Shown: piece after piece, positions 36,625-49,004 of the stretch | Layout: the number at the start of each line of letters is the position of its first letter | Numbering within the stretch: the stretch's first letter is position 1 | Assembly: GCF_040807025.1 (NCBI RefSeq) | Contig: NC_090982.1 | Coordinates: 50,079,112-50,143,111 of the forward strand | Reading direction: 5' to 3' | Length of the DNA stretch: 64,000 bases | Origin: Struthio camelus | Lineage: Eukaryota > Chordata > Aves > Struthioniformes > Struthionidae | The notes under the pieces: generated by a model | Databases searched by the model: none | What the model saw: the letters and a program-made list of their open reading frames with translations, nothing else | What the model was told of the DNA's origin: nothing | Made by a program: the position numbers and the translations under genes

Positions 36625-38065
36625 AAAACGATGAACAATGGAAATACAGCCTGAGAGCTGAGACATCTCTGGATGCACTACGTGCAACTCTAAAAAGTGT
36701 CAGCAGCTCTGACAGTCTAGTGACTGCAACATTATACACATTAGTCTTTAGATGGCTGAAAGGCATTTGTCCTTTCCATTCTCCGATCATGTGCAAAGTG
36801 CTAGATCAGACACTCTAAGGTGCACCTCATGGAGCAGAAATGTAATATTTTTATAGTTACTTTTCATAATGAGTCTACTTTTAAAGTCAAAATAAAACAG
36901 CTGGAAACATTCAATTGCTGAAGTACACAGTACTGCATATTTCCTACCTTTTGTCTCTTTTGGAAGAAAAAAGCAGGAGTTCACCTGATCTTGCTCCTTT
37001 AGCCTCCCAATGAAATCATAATCCTCTATTTAGGACATCACTTACCTGATGTGGACATAATTATTCAGAAACTGATGAACCTTTACAAACAAGTAAACAG
37101 CTAGGAAAAGAGAACTAAGCAAGCAGCTAAAACATATAGCACTCTTGTCATTGTTGATGTGGTTTTAATAACACATGCTTTCTCATATGACATTGTGGAT
37201 TTTAAATGTTTTATTTATTAGGCTATATGAATTTAACATCATCAATCTATCCCCATTTTTCATACTTTACTAAGAATGTGTTTCTATTTTGTAGGGAAGT
37301 AGAGGAGGCTTCCCTACTGCAAACAACACCATTACGTTACGATATTTTTGCTAATCTTCTTCATGTCTTTTAACTCTCAGCTAGGGTGCTATTATCCAGA
37401 GGTAAAAGCAGGCCATTAGATAAGCAGTTTCTAGATAAATTATATATAGACTTTTTTCCTAAAGTTAAAAATACATTGTTCTAGAAGCATACACTGGCAC
37501 TTGAGTCAGCCTTACTGGCGCTATTTTTTTTAACTGTGTGAACATCTTACAATGTTTCATCTTGGCAGAAAGCTTTAGGGGCAAAATAATAATGAGGAAT
37601 TGGGGAAAAACAAAGCAAAATGAAGTGAAAAAAACCAGCATCAGAAATAAAGCAATATTTCGGCACTCAAAATACGGAGTACTGTATGCAGAATAGAGAA
37701 TGCAGATAAAGCCATGTAAGGGATAGTTTATTCATAAGTGATCTTTTGAATAGTGAGCTTGGAGATACAGTATATTTTCTTTATCTTTGTGTCATTTTGG
37801 TTGGCCGGTTATTGAATATGCTCTGAAACAGTCATGGGTAATCTACATTAGCAGAAGTGTTGTTTTGACTGCAGGGCTGCCAAGGAATGGAGAACAAATG
37901 GGATAGGTTTCACAGAATGATTGGAAGAAGGAGGATAGAATTTTTCTAAATTAAAATAATAAATCTTCAGAATTTTTTTTTTCTTTTTGTCTCTAAGGGA
38001 GCAGGATATGCTTGGATATGTTTCAGCTCAGCAAAACAAAGGGAACTGAAAAAAAAACAGTCTCC

Positions 38066-38079
38066 AAAAAAAAAAAAAA
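38066..38079. repeat. Poly(A) tract, 14 bases
   Basis: An uninterrupted A run after AAAACAGTCTCC. No element body is recognised. Confidence 0.7.
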
Positions 38080-39612
38080 TCCACTAGTCTGACTTACCAT
38101 ATTTTACTTTTCAACACCCTTCTTTCTTTCTCTGATTTCTGGTCCGGCACAGGTATAATCAGTGCTGATCTTCCTTCTGATTTCATCACTGTTGAAGCCA
38201 GTATTATTTGTGGTCAGTCGAATGTGACTTTTCCTACAGAGCCAAAGAACATGAGCAAAGTTGCATGCTGGATCTTGAAACACCAGCTGGTTGAGATGCA
38301 GTGTCCTAAGCACGTCACAGTGATCTTCAGAAAATCTACAAAATGACTTGTTTTTTAATGTTTCATCTACCAGCCAGATTACATCAAAACAGAAGAAAAA
38401 GGCAAATTCTGCATAGCCATGACTGAATTAATCTTCCCTGAATATCGAGAATACAGTCCTAATCTGATTAACAAGAGAATTTAAGACAGGAGCTTTAGAA
38501 ATAAAAAAAAACGAAAAATCTCCTAGGCATGCCACCACTGATTTTATCAAGGTTATAAAATTAGATCCTTCAGAACTCTTTTTTTTCTTCTCTGTTTCTC
38601 ATAACTTTAAATTGTTGCACTGAACCCTGGAGTTCACCCCCTCAGAACATCTAATCAATCTACAATGTACTGTAATATTTTCTAAGACACATTAACAATT
38701 TACCAAATACAGTATTTGCTATTATTCTCTGAAACTTAAAATTGAGCACATATTTTAATTTCCCTTAAAAATATTTGTCTTAAGGGAAAAATAAAGGCCT
38801 TATGAATCACTTGAGAATCAAGAGAAGGTTTCTGGTTACAGATGAGGGAATCTTAGCAGTATCAGAGCTTAGTCTAATAAATTTAAAAAAAATTTCACAA
38901 TACAATTTGCTCTAAGAATTGAGTGGGTAAATTTCACTTATGAGAATTCTAATATTTTCCGGATTTAGCATATTGCAACAAATATTGTTCAGCAACACAA
39001 GCAGCTCCTCATTCAGTAGGTTGTTGCATAAACAAGCCAATTCAAGAAGGAGGTGCAGTAATTCTGTATACTAAACACCAATACATACTGATTGATATAC
39101 TGTGGCACAAGACTTGCCTTCCATAAACCTTTGGGACTAGAGGACACCCCAAGTGTTTACAATGGGGAAAAAGGTTGGTAAGATGAGTTAGAGGGTTAGC
39201 TTCAAGTCCATTCAAAAATACTTCTGATTTATGGGTTTGAATACCAGACTGCCACATCGAAGTGATAACAGAACAGGAACAGCTGACTATCTTTAGAAAT
39301 TCATGACTGGTTGATTACCAGTGTGGGACCCAGTCTCTTAGAAAATTATTGAGGATTAAAACCAAATGTTTCTTTATGAAATGAAAAATAAAATGAACAG
39401 AGATTAAAATTAATGGATTCTTCAGTTTAAAAAGGTGCCATTTTGCCTTCAGATACCCATGTTTATTAAAAAGGTATCTTTTGCAATATGTTGTACAAAG
39501 ATAGAGCAACAAAGCCCATCAAAAACCTAAAAATTAAAAACATGCCGAATACAACAAAATTTAAGATTTTTATCCCTTTGGTCTCAGTAAGTGATGAATG
39601 CAATAGCTCTCC

Positions 39613-39640
39613 TTTTTTTTTTTTTTTTTTTTTTTTTTTT
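39613..39640 (-). repeat. 28-base poly(T) (poly(A) on the minus strand)
   Basis: This is the longest homopolymer in the window. CR1 elements do not end in poly(A), and no SINE is recognised next to it. A tail of a processed retrocopy on the minus strand is possible, but the nearest AATAAA-type signal in that orientation (near 39740) is about 100 bases away, too far for a normal cleavage site. Confidence 0.85.
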
Positions 39641-40986
39641 GAGATGTGGACACTAATTTCCCCCAGCATCCTAGTCCTTGGCAAATTGCAGCCCAGATTC
39701 CTGATCAAAACCCATAATACATACATATGTAAATGCATTTTATTTTAAGGAAACCCAAGTCAAAGCAATAAACATCTGGCTGCTGGGAACACAGTTATTC
39801 CAAAGCTAACTATAGCCCAGCTCCCTCTCCACTCTGTGGAGAATAAAAGGGGTTTCTTCAAGAAGGTGCTTTAAAAGACTAGGCTCCTGCTCTGAGTCCT
39901 GGCTTTTCTTTGACAATACAGGGAGTGTAGGGGGATCAGCTTCACTAGGATACAGTAACTTTTGAGAAATTTTCCCCTCATCTCCCTCTCTGTGCATTTG
40001 GACAATCTGTGTAACTGCTGAACACTGCTTCTTGGACTTATAAAAATAAATATTCATAACTCTCTCCTTACCAGTATACTGTAATGTACATAAGTAAATA
40101 ATCAGTCACCAAAGAACAACTAATCTGCCTAAAGAAAACAAAACCTATCCTGGCAGCAGTTTTCCTTTCTTTGAGTAATATGTTTGCTTTGGCTAAATCA
40201 TCATTAGCACCAGCAAATTAGCTCTTTGATTAGTGTTGCTTTGCAATTCAAAACCAAGTGGCTAATTAATCTACCTAGTAAAGAAAGAAATGTTGGCTTA
40301 AAGTAAATGGGGAAAGACTATTCTAATCTGGCTGAAATTTTAGAGATTTAACCTCTTTTGCTAAAAGTCTCCCCAGTAAGTTTAAGAATGCCAGAACTGG
40401 GCTGAGTTTATTGCTCAGTAAGAATCTGCTTCATGTTGACTAGCGCTCATTAAATGAAACAGCTTATCTTATGCTACTTACATGAACGATGAAATAAAAG
40501 TTGCAAAAGTTGAAAAATCTTCCTCCTTGAATCACAGAAAATTGAGAAAAGCCAACATTTTCAGAAGTGCTCTGCTTCCAGACTTGAACCCAAATTTCCA
40601 GATGACTACAGCTGCCGTTCCGATTGTTAATGGCACGTGGAAGCATGTCATAACACCATGCACAAATTCTTGGATTACTTCCAAATAAGCTAGCATCAGA
40701 ACAGGAGGCAGGGGTATAGCTGCGTCAAAATGACCTCCCTTCTGATTAGCAGAGCTCCACACTTCTGCTAAGAGAAAGGTTTATAAACAGGTCCAAAACC
40801 TGTTTGGAGAAAGTGCCGATTAGCCAGTGTACGAGCTTACCTTTGTGGAGCTGTACTATTTCTGTAGTATAGGTTCTGCCCAGCATTGAACCATGCCATG
40901 AAAACATACCTGATAGGCTTACTAGATCAGTCAAAAAAGCCTAAGTATCAGTAATATAATGCTACATTGCATGATGTCAACATGCC

Positions 40987-41105
40987 TTGGCCAAATTTTC
41001 GAAGTTTCTCAGAAGCTGACAGCTCTCAGCAGGGACAGCACTGCTGAGAACCTCTGGAAATCCTCACTTTTCACTTAAGTGCTTAAAAGCTCCTTCTGAA
41101 GCCCT
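40987..41105. repeat. Ancient palindromic amniote repeat
   Basis: TTGGCCAAATTTTCGAAG and TTCTCAGAAGC open the element. The hairpin arms TCTCAGCAG (41024-41032) and CTGCTGAGA (41041-41049) are perfect around an 8-base loop. AACCTCTGGAAATCCTCAC and CTTAAGTGCTTAAAAGCTCC then close it. The order matches an old dispersed repeat of reptiles and birds ('ggccagattttcaaaggtgctcag ... cacctctgaaaatcaggcc ... ttaggtgcctaa'). I do not know its formal name, and it has no coding capacity. Confidence 0.55.
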
Positions 41106-41750
41106 TAACTAGAGACATTACGATCAATAGTGCTAGCTGCAGCAACTATTACTTCAGCCATGATGATTGTGCCTAAAAATCAGGCAAGGTCTGTAGGGAA
41201 AGGCAATCTCTTTCATTAAAGCAACTGATGCAGTGGGGAAAATAAAGTTCTTAGGACTGTAACCCTTCTGCAGACCTTCCTACTCACTCGCACAGTAACA
41301 GAGAAGCTGAAGCATTTAGAAGGTGGCCACCTACATGACTGTGGCTACCTTAAATTACACAGTCTATATAGTCAGAAGAAGGGCAATTCTTGTCATAGAA
41401 CACCCTAGAAAGTAGGGCTATTAATTAACATGAAATTCTTTAGCGAAGACCAATTTTCTGAGAAAATGATCAAAAAGCTGTTATGTCTATGATAGTACGA
41501 GATAGAGTATGTTGTTATTATAGCAAGTTCAGGAGTCTGCTTTCTCTCACAAGAGGCAAAGGCTCGGTGTGTAGAGTTGTAATTTTCCAAACAGCGTAAA
41601 GAGTTACACATCCAATTCTCACTAAAAGTCAATGTGGGTTTCATTCCTAGCTTCCTTAGGAGCTATGGAAAATCCTAGACAAGAATTTGTTGATCACAGG
41701 ATACCAGTCAACTCTAAATTGCATCACTAGCCTGAGCCTGAAATTCCATT
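41106..41750. other. Non-coding DNA flanking CR1 copy 2
   Basis: AT-rich unique sequence with no gene, repeat or site that I can support. The last bases before the CR1 terminus, GAAATTCCATT, are the 3' flank of the insertion, since the element is on the minus strand. Confidence 0.5.
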
Positions 41751-42715
41751 CACAGAATCACAGAATCGTTTAGGTTGGAAGGGACCTCTGGAGATCATCT
41801 AGTCCAACCCCCCTGCTCAAGCAGGGTCACCTAGAGCATATTGCCCAGGATCACATCCAGACGGCTTTTGAATATCTCCAGCGAAGGAGACTCCACCACC
41901 TCTCTGGGCAACCTGTTCCAATGCTCTGTCACCCTCACAGTGAAGAAGTTTTTCCTCAGGTTCAGATGGAACTTCCTGTGGTTCAGTTTCTGCCCATTGC
42001 CTCTTGTCCTGTTGCTGGGCACCACGGAGAAGAGACTGGCCTCATCCTCTTGACACTCCCCCTTCAGATACTTGTACACGTTGATGAGATCCCCTCTCAA
42101 TCTTCTCTTCTCCAGGCTGAACAGGCCCAGCTCTCGCAGTCTTTCTTCATAGGAGAGGTGCTCCAGCCCTCTAATCATCTTGGTAGCCCTCCGCTGGACT
42201 CTCCCCAGGAGTGCCATGTCTCTCTTGTACTGGGGAGCCCAGAACTGGACACAGCACTCCAGGTGAGGCCTCCCCAGGGCTGAGGAGAGGGGCAGGATCA
42301 CCTCCCTCGACCTGCTGGCAACACTCTGCCTCATGCACCCCAGGATACCGTTGGCCTTCTTGGCCACAAGGGCACACTGCTGGCTCATGTTTAACTTGTT
42401 GTCCACCAGCACTCCCAGGTCCTTCTCTGCAGAGCTACTTTCCAACAGGTCAACCCCCAGCCTGTCCTGGTGCATGGGATTATTCCTGCCCAGGCGCAGG
42501 ACCCCGCACCTGCCCCCACTGAACCTCATGAGGCTCCTCTCCGCCCACCCCTCCAGCCCGTCCAGGTCCCTCTGAATGGCAGCACAGTCTTCTGGTGTGT
42601 CAGCCTCTCTCCCCAGTTCAGCATCATCAGCAAACTTGCTGAGGGTGCACTCTGTCCCCTCCTCCAGGTCATCGATGAATATATTGAACAAGACTGGACC
42701 CAGGACCGACCCCTG
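41751..42715 (-). mobile_element. Young CR1 LINE copy 2, 5'-truncated, minus strand
   Basis: This 965-bp GC-rich block is on the minus strand. Its 3' terminus is at 41751-41766, two exact octamers seen as CACAGAAT CACAGAAT on the plus strand, followed by the reverse complement of the same 3' UTR as copy 1. The ORF2 frame is open from about 42715 to the stop near 41831. The 5' limit is placed where the RT coding similarity stops: codons for [10 protein letters not shown] at 42715 follow directly on an in-frame stop codon in unrelated DNA. It extends about 255 bp further 5' than copy 1, so the two are independent insertions from one subfamily and not a segmental duplication. Confidence 0.95.
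41831..42715 (-). pseudogene. CR1 ORF2 fragment with RT FADD motif, frame intact
   Basis: About 294 open codons encode the C-terminal half of the CR1 reverse transcriptase. In order: [13 protein letters not shown] (RT block before the catalytic loop), I-D-D-L, then F-A-D-D, the metal-binding motif of LINE RTs, at roughly residue 29. The thumb and C-terminal region follow, with [15 protein letters not shown] and a basic tail. The endonuclease domain and N-terminal fingers are missing, so this is a non-functional retrotransposon fragment. There is no ATG near the beginning. Long frames on the plus strand across it (41921-42283, 42211-42522, 42470-42973) are antisense shadows. Confidence 0.9.
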
Positions 42716-45505
42716 TCAGTCTACCTGGGCTCCACTTATACTCTTTTGTTTTGGCCTAATACCCTATTTCCTGACCTCAGAGACAAAGCAGAAAAGTTAC
42801 AGAGAAAGAAACCTGGGTGTGGTCACACTAAGCAAGAGAAGACCAAGCAATACTACAAAAGAGGCTTGTTGCTAGATGCCACAAACCCATCTTTACCTTA
42901 TAGAACGCAACTAAACATCAGAAGAAAAAGGTTCCCTCCTCAGTTGTGGCAGATATTAACTCAGATAAAGTAGTCTTTATGATAGAGGAAAAGTGCAGTG
43001 GGGTTAAGTCCTCCTACTGTTTTCAGTGTCATTATGTTATATTGCGCCTAAAGCAGCACCAGCAGGAGTCTTAATGAAAGATGAAAGCTGAGTGGCAGCA
43101 AGCCTATTAAGAAAGAAAGAAACAAGGGTAGACTCATATTATTTGCTGCTTAACGGAGTAAGGAAATGTATTTGGGGCCTTATTTTTAAACAACTTCCAG
43201 CACTTCATGCATTATTTATGTGACTCCTATGTAACTTACACAGAGGTTATCTGTATTCATCAAGAGACAGCATTTGCTGCTGCACAAGAGATCATTTCCC
43301 ATATCCATAGCGGTACAATTCCAGTTGTGAGGTACGCTATTTTTCTGTTGACTACAATGTCACATAATGAGTTTGGATAACAAGTTGTGGCAGCATAGGG
43401 AAACTTGAAGTTTTTCTCTTTTGTTGCAGAAGCCCAAAGCAGTAATAATGCAAAACAATGAACTTCCAAATATTATTGAATTAGTGTCTGATGGTATATG
43501 CATCGGCTTAACACCAGCTCACTTTGCAGATTACAGAATATTTATTCTACACAAACAGGTGGATGTTACAACATTTTTATAGCCCTTCAGTAAATATATA
43601 TTAATATTTTTTTCTTTAATGGAAGCTCGTTGAAAATAAATTTTCTCTGTTGCAAATTGTATTGTGACATATAATTATAGAGAGCACAGCAGTATAACAT
43701 CCACATAGATCAATACTTCTAGATTCCTAGCACAATACTGACTTTGTCTTTGCTGATATAAATGAAGTTTTCATGTTGAATTAGCTCAGCTAGAGTAGAA
43801 TGCCTTATGTCAAGATTCAGATGAAGTGGCTCCATTTATCCTGTGTACAAAAAATCAGAGAATATAAGAAAAAAAGTGGAGGGGAGGAAGGAGAAAGTCA
43901 TTAGGACAACTACTTAGTCACAGTGTGATATGAACCAAAAACTTCTAGAGATTTTAGAAATTACTTAAAAAGCACTATAAAACACATAATAACACTTTGT
44001 AAGATCCATGCAGCAAAAATTCTATGATACCTTTTTTTCAAATAATGCTTCCAATAGATACATACATGAATACCACTCTGCTCAATAGGCCTATCCCTCT
44101 GCTGTCACACCACTGTTCTTGGCTGCACTCTCCTGAAAGACGCAACTAGCTTTCAACCTATAAATAACTATATATGAAATTTTTATGTAAAAGTATTTTA
44201 GGAGCAAAATGCCATTTTTGCAAATATCGCACAGTTTTGTTCAGTTCTCTGTTGTATTTAATCTTCAACATCATTTTGAAGTTAATCATCTGGAAAAAAA
44301 CACTAATTTCCTTTATTTACCTGACTTTGTAACTCTCATCTTGTAGATACCGTAAAAATACTGTTGGTAGTGATTGCTGTGACACAGCAGCAGCTGAGAT
44401 AGCCAGAAGCATTTTATGTTCTCAGACTTGCTGTAATAATGGCAGCCGTGGGGTAACTGTATGATAACTTTTGGCATATATTCCTCTGAAATGATTTCCA
44501 TGCCATGTGTGTGGTTAGCAAATAACCATATGACCCACTAAACCTAATACCGCTCTATGGCAGGAGACCAAACAATTGCAGTTTTGCATAGTGCTATTAT
44601 AGAATTTGGGACCATTACCTAGATTGCTACTTTTTTCCCCCAAAGTTTTAATATTTCTTTCATAAGAATTTAGTTGTATAATGGCTAGTCATCCTTTGAA
44701 AGGACATACAATTATTACATGCATCATATATGCATTAAAATACAGAAGCTACCTCTACACAGGTACACAGAAGCTATCTCTTCACTCACTTCTCATACGA
44801 TAAAACATCCTCCCTCCTTCATTTGGACTACTTTAACACTTGTCTTCAACCAATGTCCTCTAAGATTACAAGGCAGAGGTATTTGAGCATAAAATAAATC
44901 TTTCTCTTGAAAATTAACACAAACTAACACAGGTACAGCAAGCAACAAGGAAAATCTCAATTTGAAGCATTAAGGGGCTCTGTTGAAGCAGAAAAAAAAA
45001 ATCATAACCTAGAGGAGTGATTTTCCTTTCCTTTCATTTCAGATATCCCAAGCAAGTCTAATAAGAAAAAAAGAGTATCCAAAGGCTTTCATGCTGCGAG
45101 TCCTTAAACTGCATGGAAGGATGTTGCAGTTAAATGCTCAGGAGAGCAGAGTTTGAAGGACATTTAGGCATAGTCTTCCGCATGGAGTAACTCTTCTTCA
45201 TGGGCAGAGCTAAGGTGTTCTAAAGTGCTCAAACTTTCATCATTTTTTAATTAGACATAACTTCACTCAGTACAATCCACATCTATGCCACGCAAAAATA
45301 GGCCCTATGTGTTTTTCAGAAATTAGAATTATTACAGTCCCCACCCCATACTGCAATGTATAGCCTTTGAATACCAAAAGTAATAAAATAAAGAACTGTT
45401 ATCTGCATTATATGCTGTAAAGCCTGTGTCGGTAAAATAAAGAAGAATAATTGGAGTACTTACTCAGCACTTATTCTTCAAAATTCTTTCTTATTCTCAC
45501 ATTGG

Positions 45506-45520
45506 TTTTTTTTTTTTTTT
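45506..45520. repeat. Poly(T) tract, 15 bases
   Basis: A T run after CTCACATTGG. No associated element is seen. Confidence 0.7.
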
Positions 45521-45904
45521 AATATAAACATTTGTTGTTACACAACCAAAAACTGTCAAATCAATACTAAGGGACATTTTCTAGATCTGGATTTTCAACT
45601 AGCTTCTTATCTGTGAATAGTCATTTGATTATCTTTCATGTCGTGTAGAGTCTGTCAAAGGGACAGATTGACAGCACAGGAAATTACAGCCTTACCTTAT
45701 CTACCAAAAGGTACAGCACCGCCAGTAGTGTTATGAGCTTCCCTAAGCTTGTCCCTAGAAGTCTACTGCAAAGGAATAGGGTACCTTAAACAGGGTGAGA
45801 CTTGTTCACCTTTTTTACCATACAGCTAACTCTACTATTTGGTGCTAGTCAGAGCAAATAAAGGTGGTAGAAACTAGACCGAGGGAGGCAATCTTGATTT
45901 CTAC

Positions 45905-45919
45905 AAAAAAAAAAAAAAA
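45905..45919. repeat. Poly(A) tract, 15 bases
   Basis: An A run after TTGATTTCTAC. No associated element is seen. Confidence 0.7.
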
Positions 45920-46574
45920 TCTAATTAGTCTCTCCTAGAGATTTCTACACAAGATGAAAGTAGGTCTTTTAAAATCAGAATACCGAAATAATAGTTAACT
46001 TGATTTTAAAATGTTTTAATTAAGCTGAAAATAATTGTTTTCCACAGAATGCTCTGCCAGTTGTATGTGTCAGGGACTCATTATTTGCAAACATAGCACA
46101 CACAGCAGAAGGCACTCAAGTTTCATTCCAGGCTACGTTATTTTAGGTGGACTCATGGCTGCTGTTATAATGACTAGATCCAAGCATGAGTCTATGACAC
46201 CATAACCATAAATTGCTGCTTCTTTAAAAAAAAAAAATCCAAAAAAATTGCCATTTTCCACCATCTTCACATCTAAACACGTCGTGGAGCAGCAGTTGGT
46301 AGTGGCAACATCCCAAGACACTAAAGTATATAGGAAGCACCTCAGGACATGAGAAGATGAGGCATTTGCATGAAAATCAGACACTTGCTGAAGGAAGTGT
46401 CTGATGTTGGTAAATTGTATGCATAGAAAATGGCAGTTCTGAGGTCTATTCCCAGCCTATACAGGTTGCCCAAGGCAATGTGAATTAACCTGAGCATTAG
46501 GTGGTCTACAATTACAGAATCTTGAATCTGGTGGATAACAACTTGCTTTCTGTTCTCATTTGGTTTTCTGAGTG

Positions 46575-46600
46575 GCATCATGAAGAGGCATGATGAAGAG
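46575..46600 (+). repeat. 13-bp tandem duplication, one mismatch
   Basis: GCATCATGAAGAG (46575-46587) is followed by GCATGATGAAGAG (46588-46600) and the first four bases of a third unit. This is a small replication-slippage product. Confidence 0.75.
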
Positions 46601-47033
46601 GCATATCTAATTCAGCATATGCCATTCAGCATGCAATAGCAACACTGATTTGGACTTAGTCCGTATCTTTCTCCTATAAAGAAAGCAGAGGCTCTGTTCA
46701 AAAAGCTACAACTCTTGATATAGATCCACGAGAAAAATAACATGGCCTCATATACAGATGACCACATTGTCTTCTAAATTTTAGTAAAACATTTAACCTC
46801 TCTGAATGAGGGATCAAACCAGTATGAACCATCCTACAGTAAAAGTTATAGAGAATTTTCTCTATTCCAGCATAGCCAATAGAATTGATGCCAAAGGATA
46901 CCCCCGCGCCCCCACCATAGCTTCTCCTTGAAGAGTATGCATAGGCAGGCCCAGACATCATCTACATGTCTTACACTCACCTTCCTGTAAAGAGGGGATA
47001 ATAATAATCACTCCATGAGAGGATCTAATTCTT

Positions 47034-47062
47034 GAAAAAAAGAAAGAGAAAGAAAAGAAAAA
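47034..47062. repeat. Purine-only tract
   Basis: An uninterrupted G/A stretch, mainly A runs separated by single G, after GGATCTAATTCTT. Low-complexity sequence. Confidence 0.65.
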
Positions 47063-49004
47063 CTTCAAACCTGTATTAAGAGGCTGTTTTAAGAATTTCT
47101 GTAATTAATAACAGGTTCAAGAGACCCTGAGATTTAAACTGTTCTCCTATTTGTCCGTTAGCGAATTGTGCTGATACCAAAAAAATGAGAAGTAAACCTA
47201 ACCTTGTTAGTTTCATTGTCCAGTGCAAGTTAAAAACTAGCAATAGAAAACTGCAAAAGCAACAGTGATTTCTTCTTCTTCTCTTATCTTTGTTTAATAA
47301 TCTGAGGTCTGGATCCTCCTGATCTCACAATCTTGTTTCTGAGTTGTGCATGTTCTGCAACCATTCAACTACAGTCAAGCTTGTGGGTGTGATACACCTA
47401 AATAGCGCTGTGGTTCTTCATGTTTGCCTACATTTGGAGTTCCATCAGTGCAGGGGAATTTCAGAATCCTGCCCCTAAAGTCAGTATCTCACTGTGCTTT
47501 TACGTGTAGCTGCAATTATATACAGCTGCTGAAGATCACCAAAGCATGTTGTAGCACCCTGGTCCCCAGGCTATCCAAATAAGGCATCTGGCCTGCCTGT
47601 CCAGGTTTTCCTAGTGGTAAAGGACATATCTTAGCCACACCAGGTGGACTTCTAGGTTTGTCTATATTAATGTTTTGGTTTGGATCAAGAGCCTGCTTTT
47701 GAAGATAATCTCCTGATCTCCACGTACTGCATTTTGGTTCACATCACAGAGGAGTCTTGGAGCATGTGGGCTGGATTGCTTTTGAATGAAACTAGACTGA
47801 GAGACATGCCCTAAGATCACCCCTAACACACTCCAGCTGCAAATGGGCATTCAGTCCACTGGATCAGACTAAAGCTGAAGTAAAAGATTCAGAAATGCGT
47901 ACGGTGTGGATGTCAGATCCTCAGCAACTCCCGTCTCTCTCTACAGATCCACTTCTACTAGTCACCACTGCTTGCAGATATCGGCATAGCATAAAAGCCT
48001 AGATGTAGCCATTGTGTTTAGGCTTTATGTAGGCATACACAGGCAAGGGACAAGGAAAGGACACACACCTTCTCCATTCTGCCTTCTTGCAGAAACTTAT
48101 AAGGGCCTGTCAGAAAAGATTAAGATTTGACTGTTACTTTGCTCCATCAGGAGCAAATCAAAAGTAAAACCACTGAGATCAGTTGAGTCAAAATGATACA
48201 AAAATGATAAAACACTGGCAGTAAGACCGATAAGCAACCCTTTTCTTGAGAGGAAGTGGAGCTATCTCCCACCCAGTATATTCAGAAAGAAAGGCAAATA
48301 CGTTTATGCAAGCATAGCAAGGAATGCTACTAAGATTTACCTTTGCTGGGATCTTACTATTGCCAGTTATAGTTCCACAGCTTATTTAACTGCAAAGGGA
48401 GATGGTAGTTCGTGAGTCTACTCTCAACTTTGATAAAAATGTCCTGCAAGAGCTAGTGTGAAGATATAGCTGGTCAGACACAAAAGCCCAAAATGGCATA
48501 CTTCCTTTAATTCGTCAACAAATTGTGTCCAGAATTTTTCTGATATAGAGTCCCCGGACTGTGCACGTCCCACAGGCAATGTACTGAAATCCATTCCAGG
48601 TCACAAATGTAGAAGAGAACAGTAAGCCATGAACACTATTACTTGAGAATGAGCAGAGGTTAGGGTTTGGCTAGCTTAGAGAAAGGGTAACACTACAGGG
48701 TGTTTCATATTTTACTTTAACTAATTCATACTTAGCTAGTGAGAAGTTTGGCACATTAATATTACCCTACACTATGTTCAAAGTGTAAGACTGTCATTAT
48801 CTCAGTGTAATAAAATCAGCCAGAGACAGAGTGAAATACATAAGAAGTATAATTGTTCTGCAGGGAATTTTGTTCATGTGATTCGGAATATGCAAGTGAA
48901 ACATTTAAAGAGAAACTATGCTAATGAATAATGTGGTACATGTGATATTCTAGAGAGCAAACATTTTGGCTTCCTTTGAATCAGAATCTGCCAGACTAGT
49001 TGCA

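Larger units (their letters stand above)
36625..40986. other. Non-coding DNA between the two CR1 copies
   Basis: No gene is recognised. About 37140-37440 and 37700-37870 have the motif-rich, repeat-free look of candidate conserved elements. A 14-base A run is at 38066-38079. A 28-base T run is at 39613-39640; on the minus strand this is poly(A), and upstream of it in that orientation a charged 83-codon frame (39806-40057) is open, so a decayed retrocopy is possible but unproven. The rest is AT-rich and unremarkable. Confidence 0.45.
42716..49004. other. Non-coding DNA, no gene recognised
   Basis: Mostly unique AT-rich DNA. Homopolymers lie at 45506-45520 (T15) and 45905-45919 (A15). A purine-only tract spans 47034-47062. 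Two 13-bp units GCATCATGAAGAG and GCATGATGAAGAG are tandem at 46575-46600, followed by a second small duplication based on ATTCAGCAT near 46610-46635. An imperfect duplication of TACAGAAGCTA(C/T)CTC occurs near 44741-44782. No frame carries a recognisable domain. Confidence 0.5.

Noticed and set aside
42470..42973. 167-codon plus-strand frame, and others at 41921-42283 and 42211-42522
   Set aside because: These are antisense shadows of the minus-strand CR1 ORF2; the first runs past the CR1 5' end into unrelated DNA.
46698..46961. Minus-strand frame beginning with a Ser/Gly/Tyr-rich stretch reminiscent of keratin heads
   Set aside because: The likeness covers about 20 residues of low complexity and the remainder shows no rod or keratin-like pattern.
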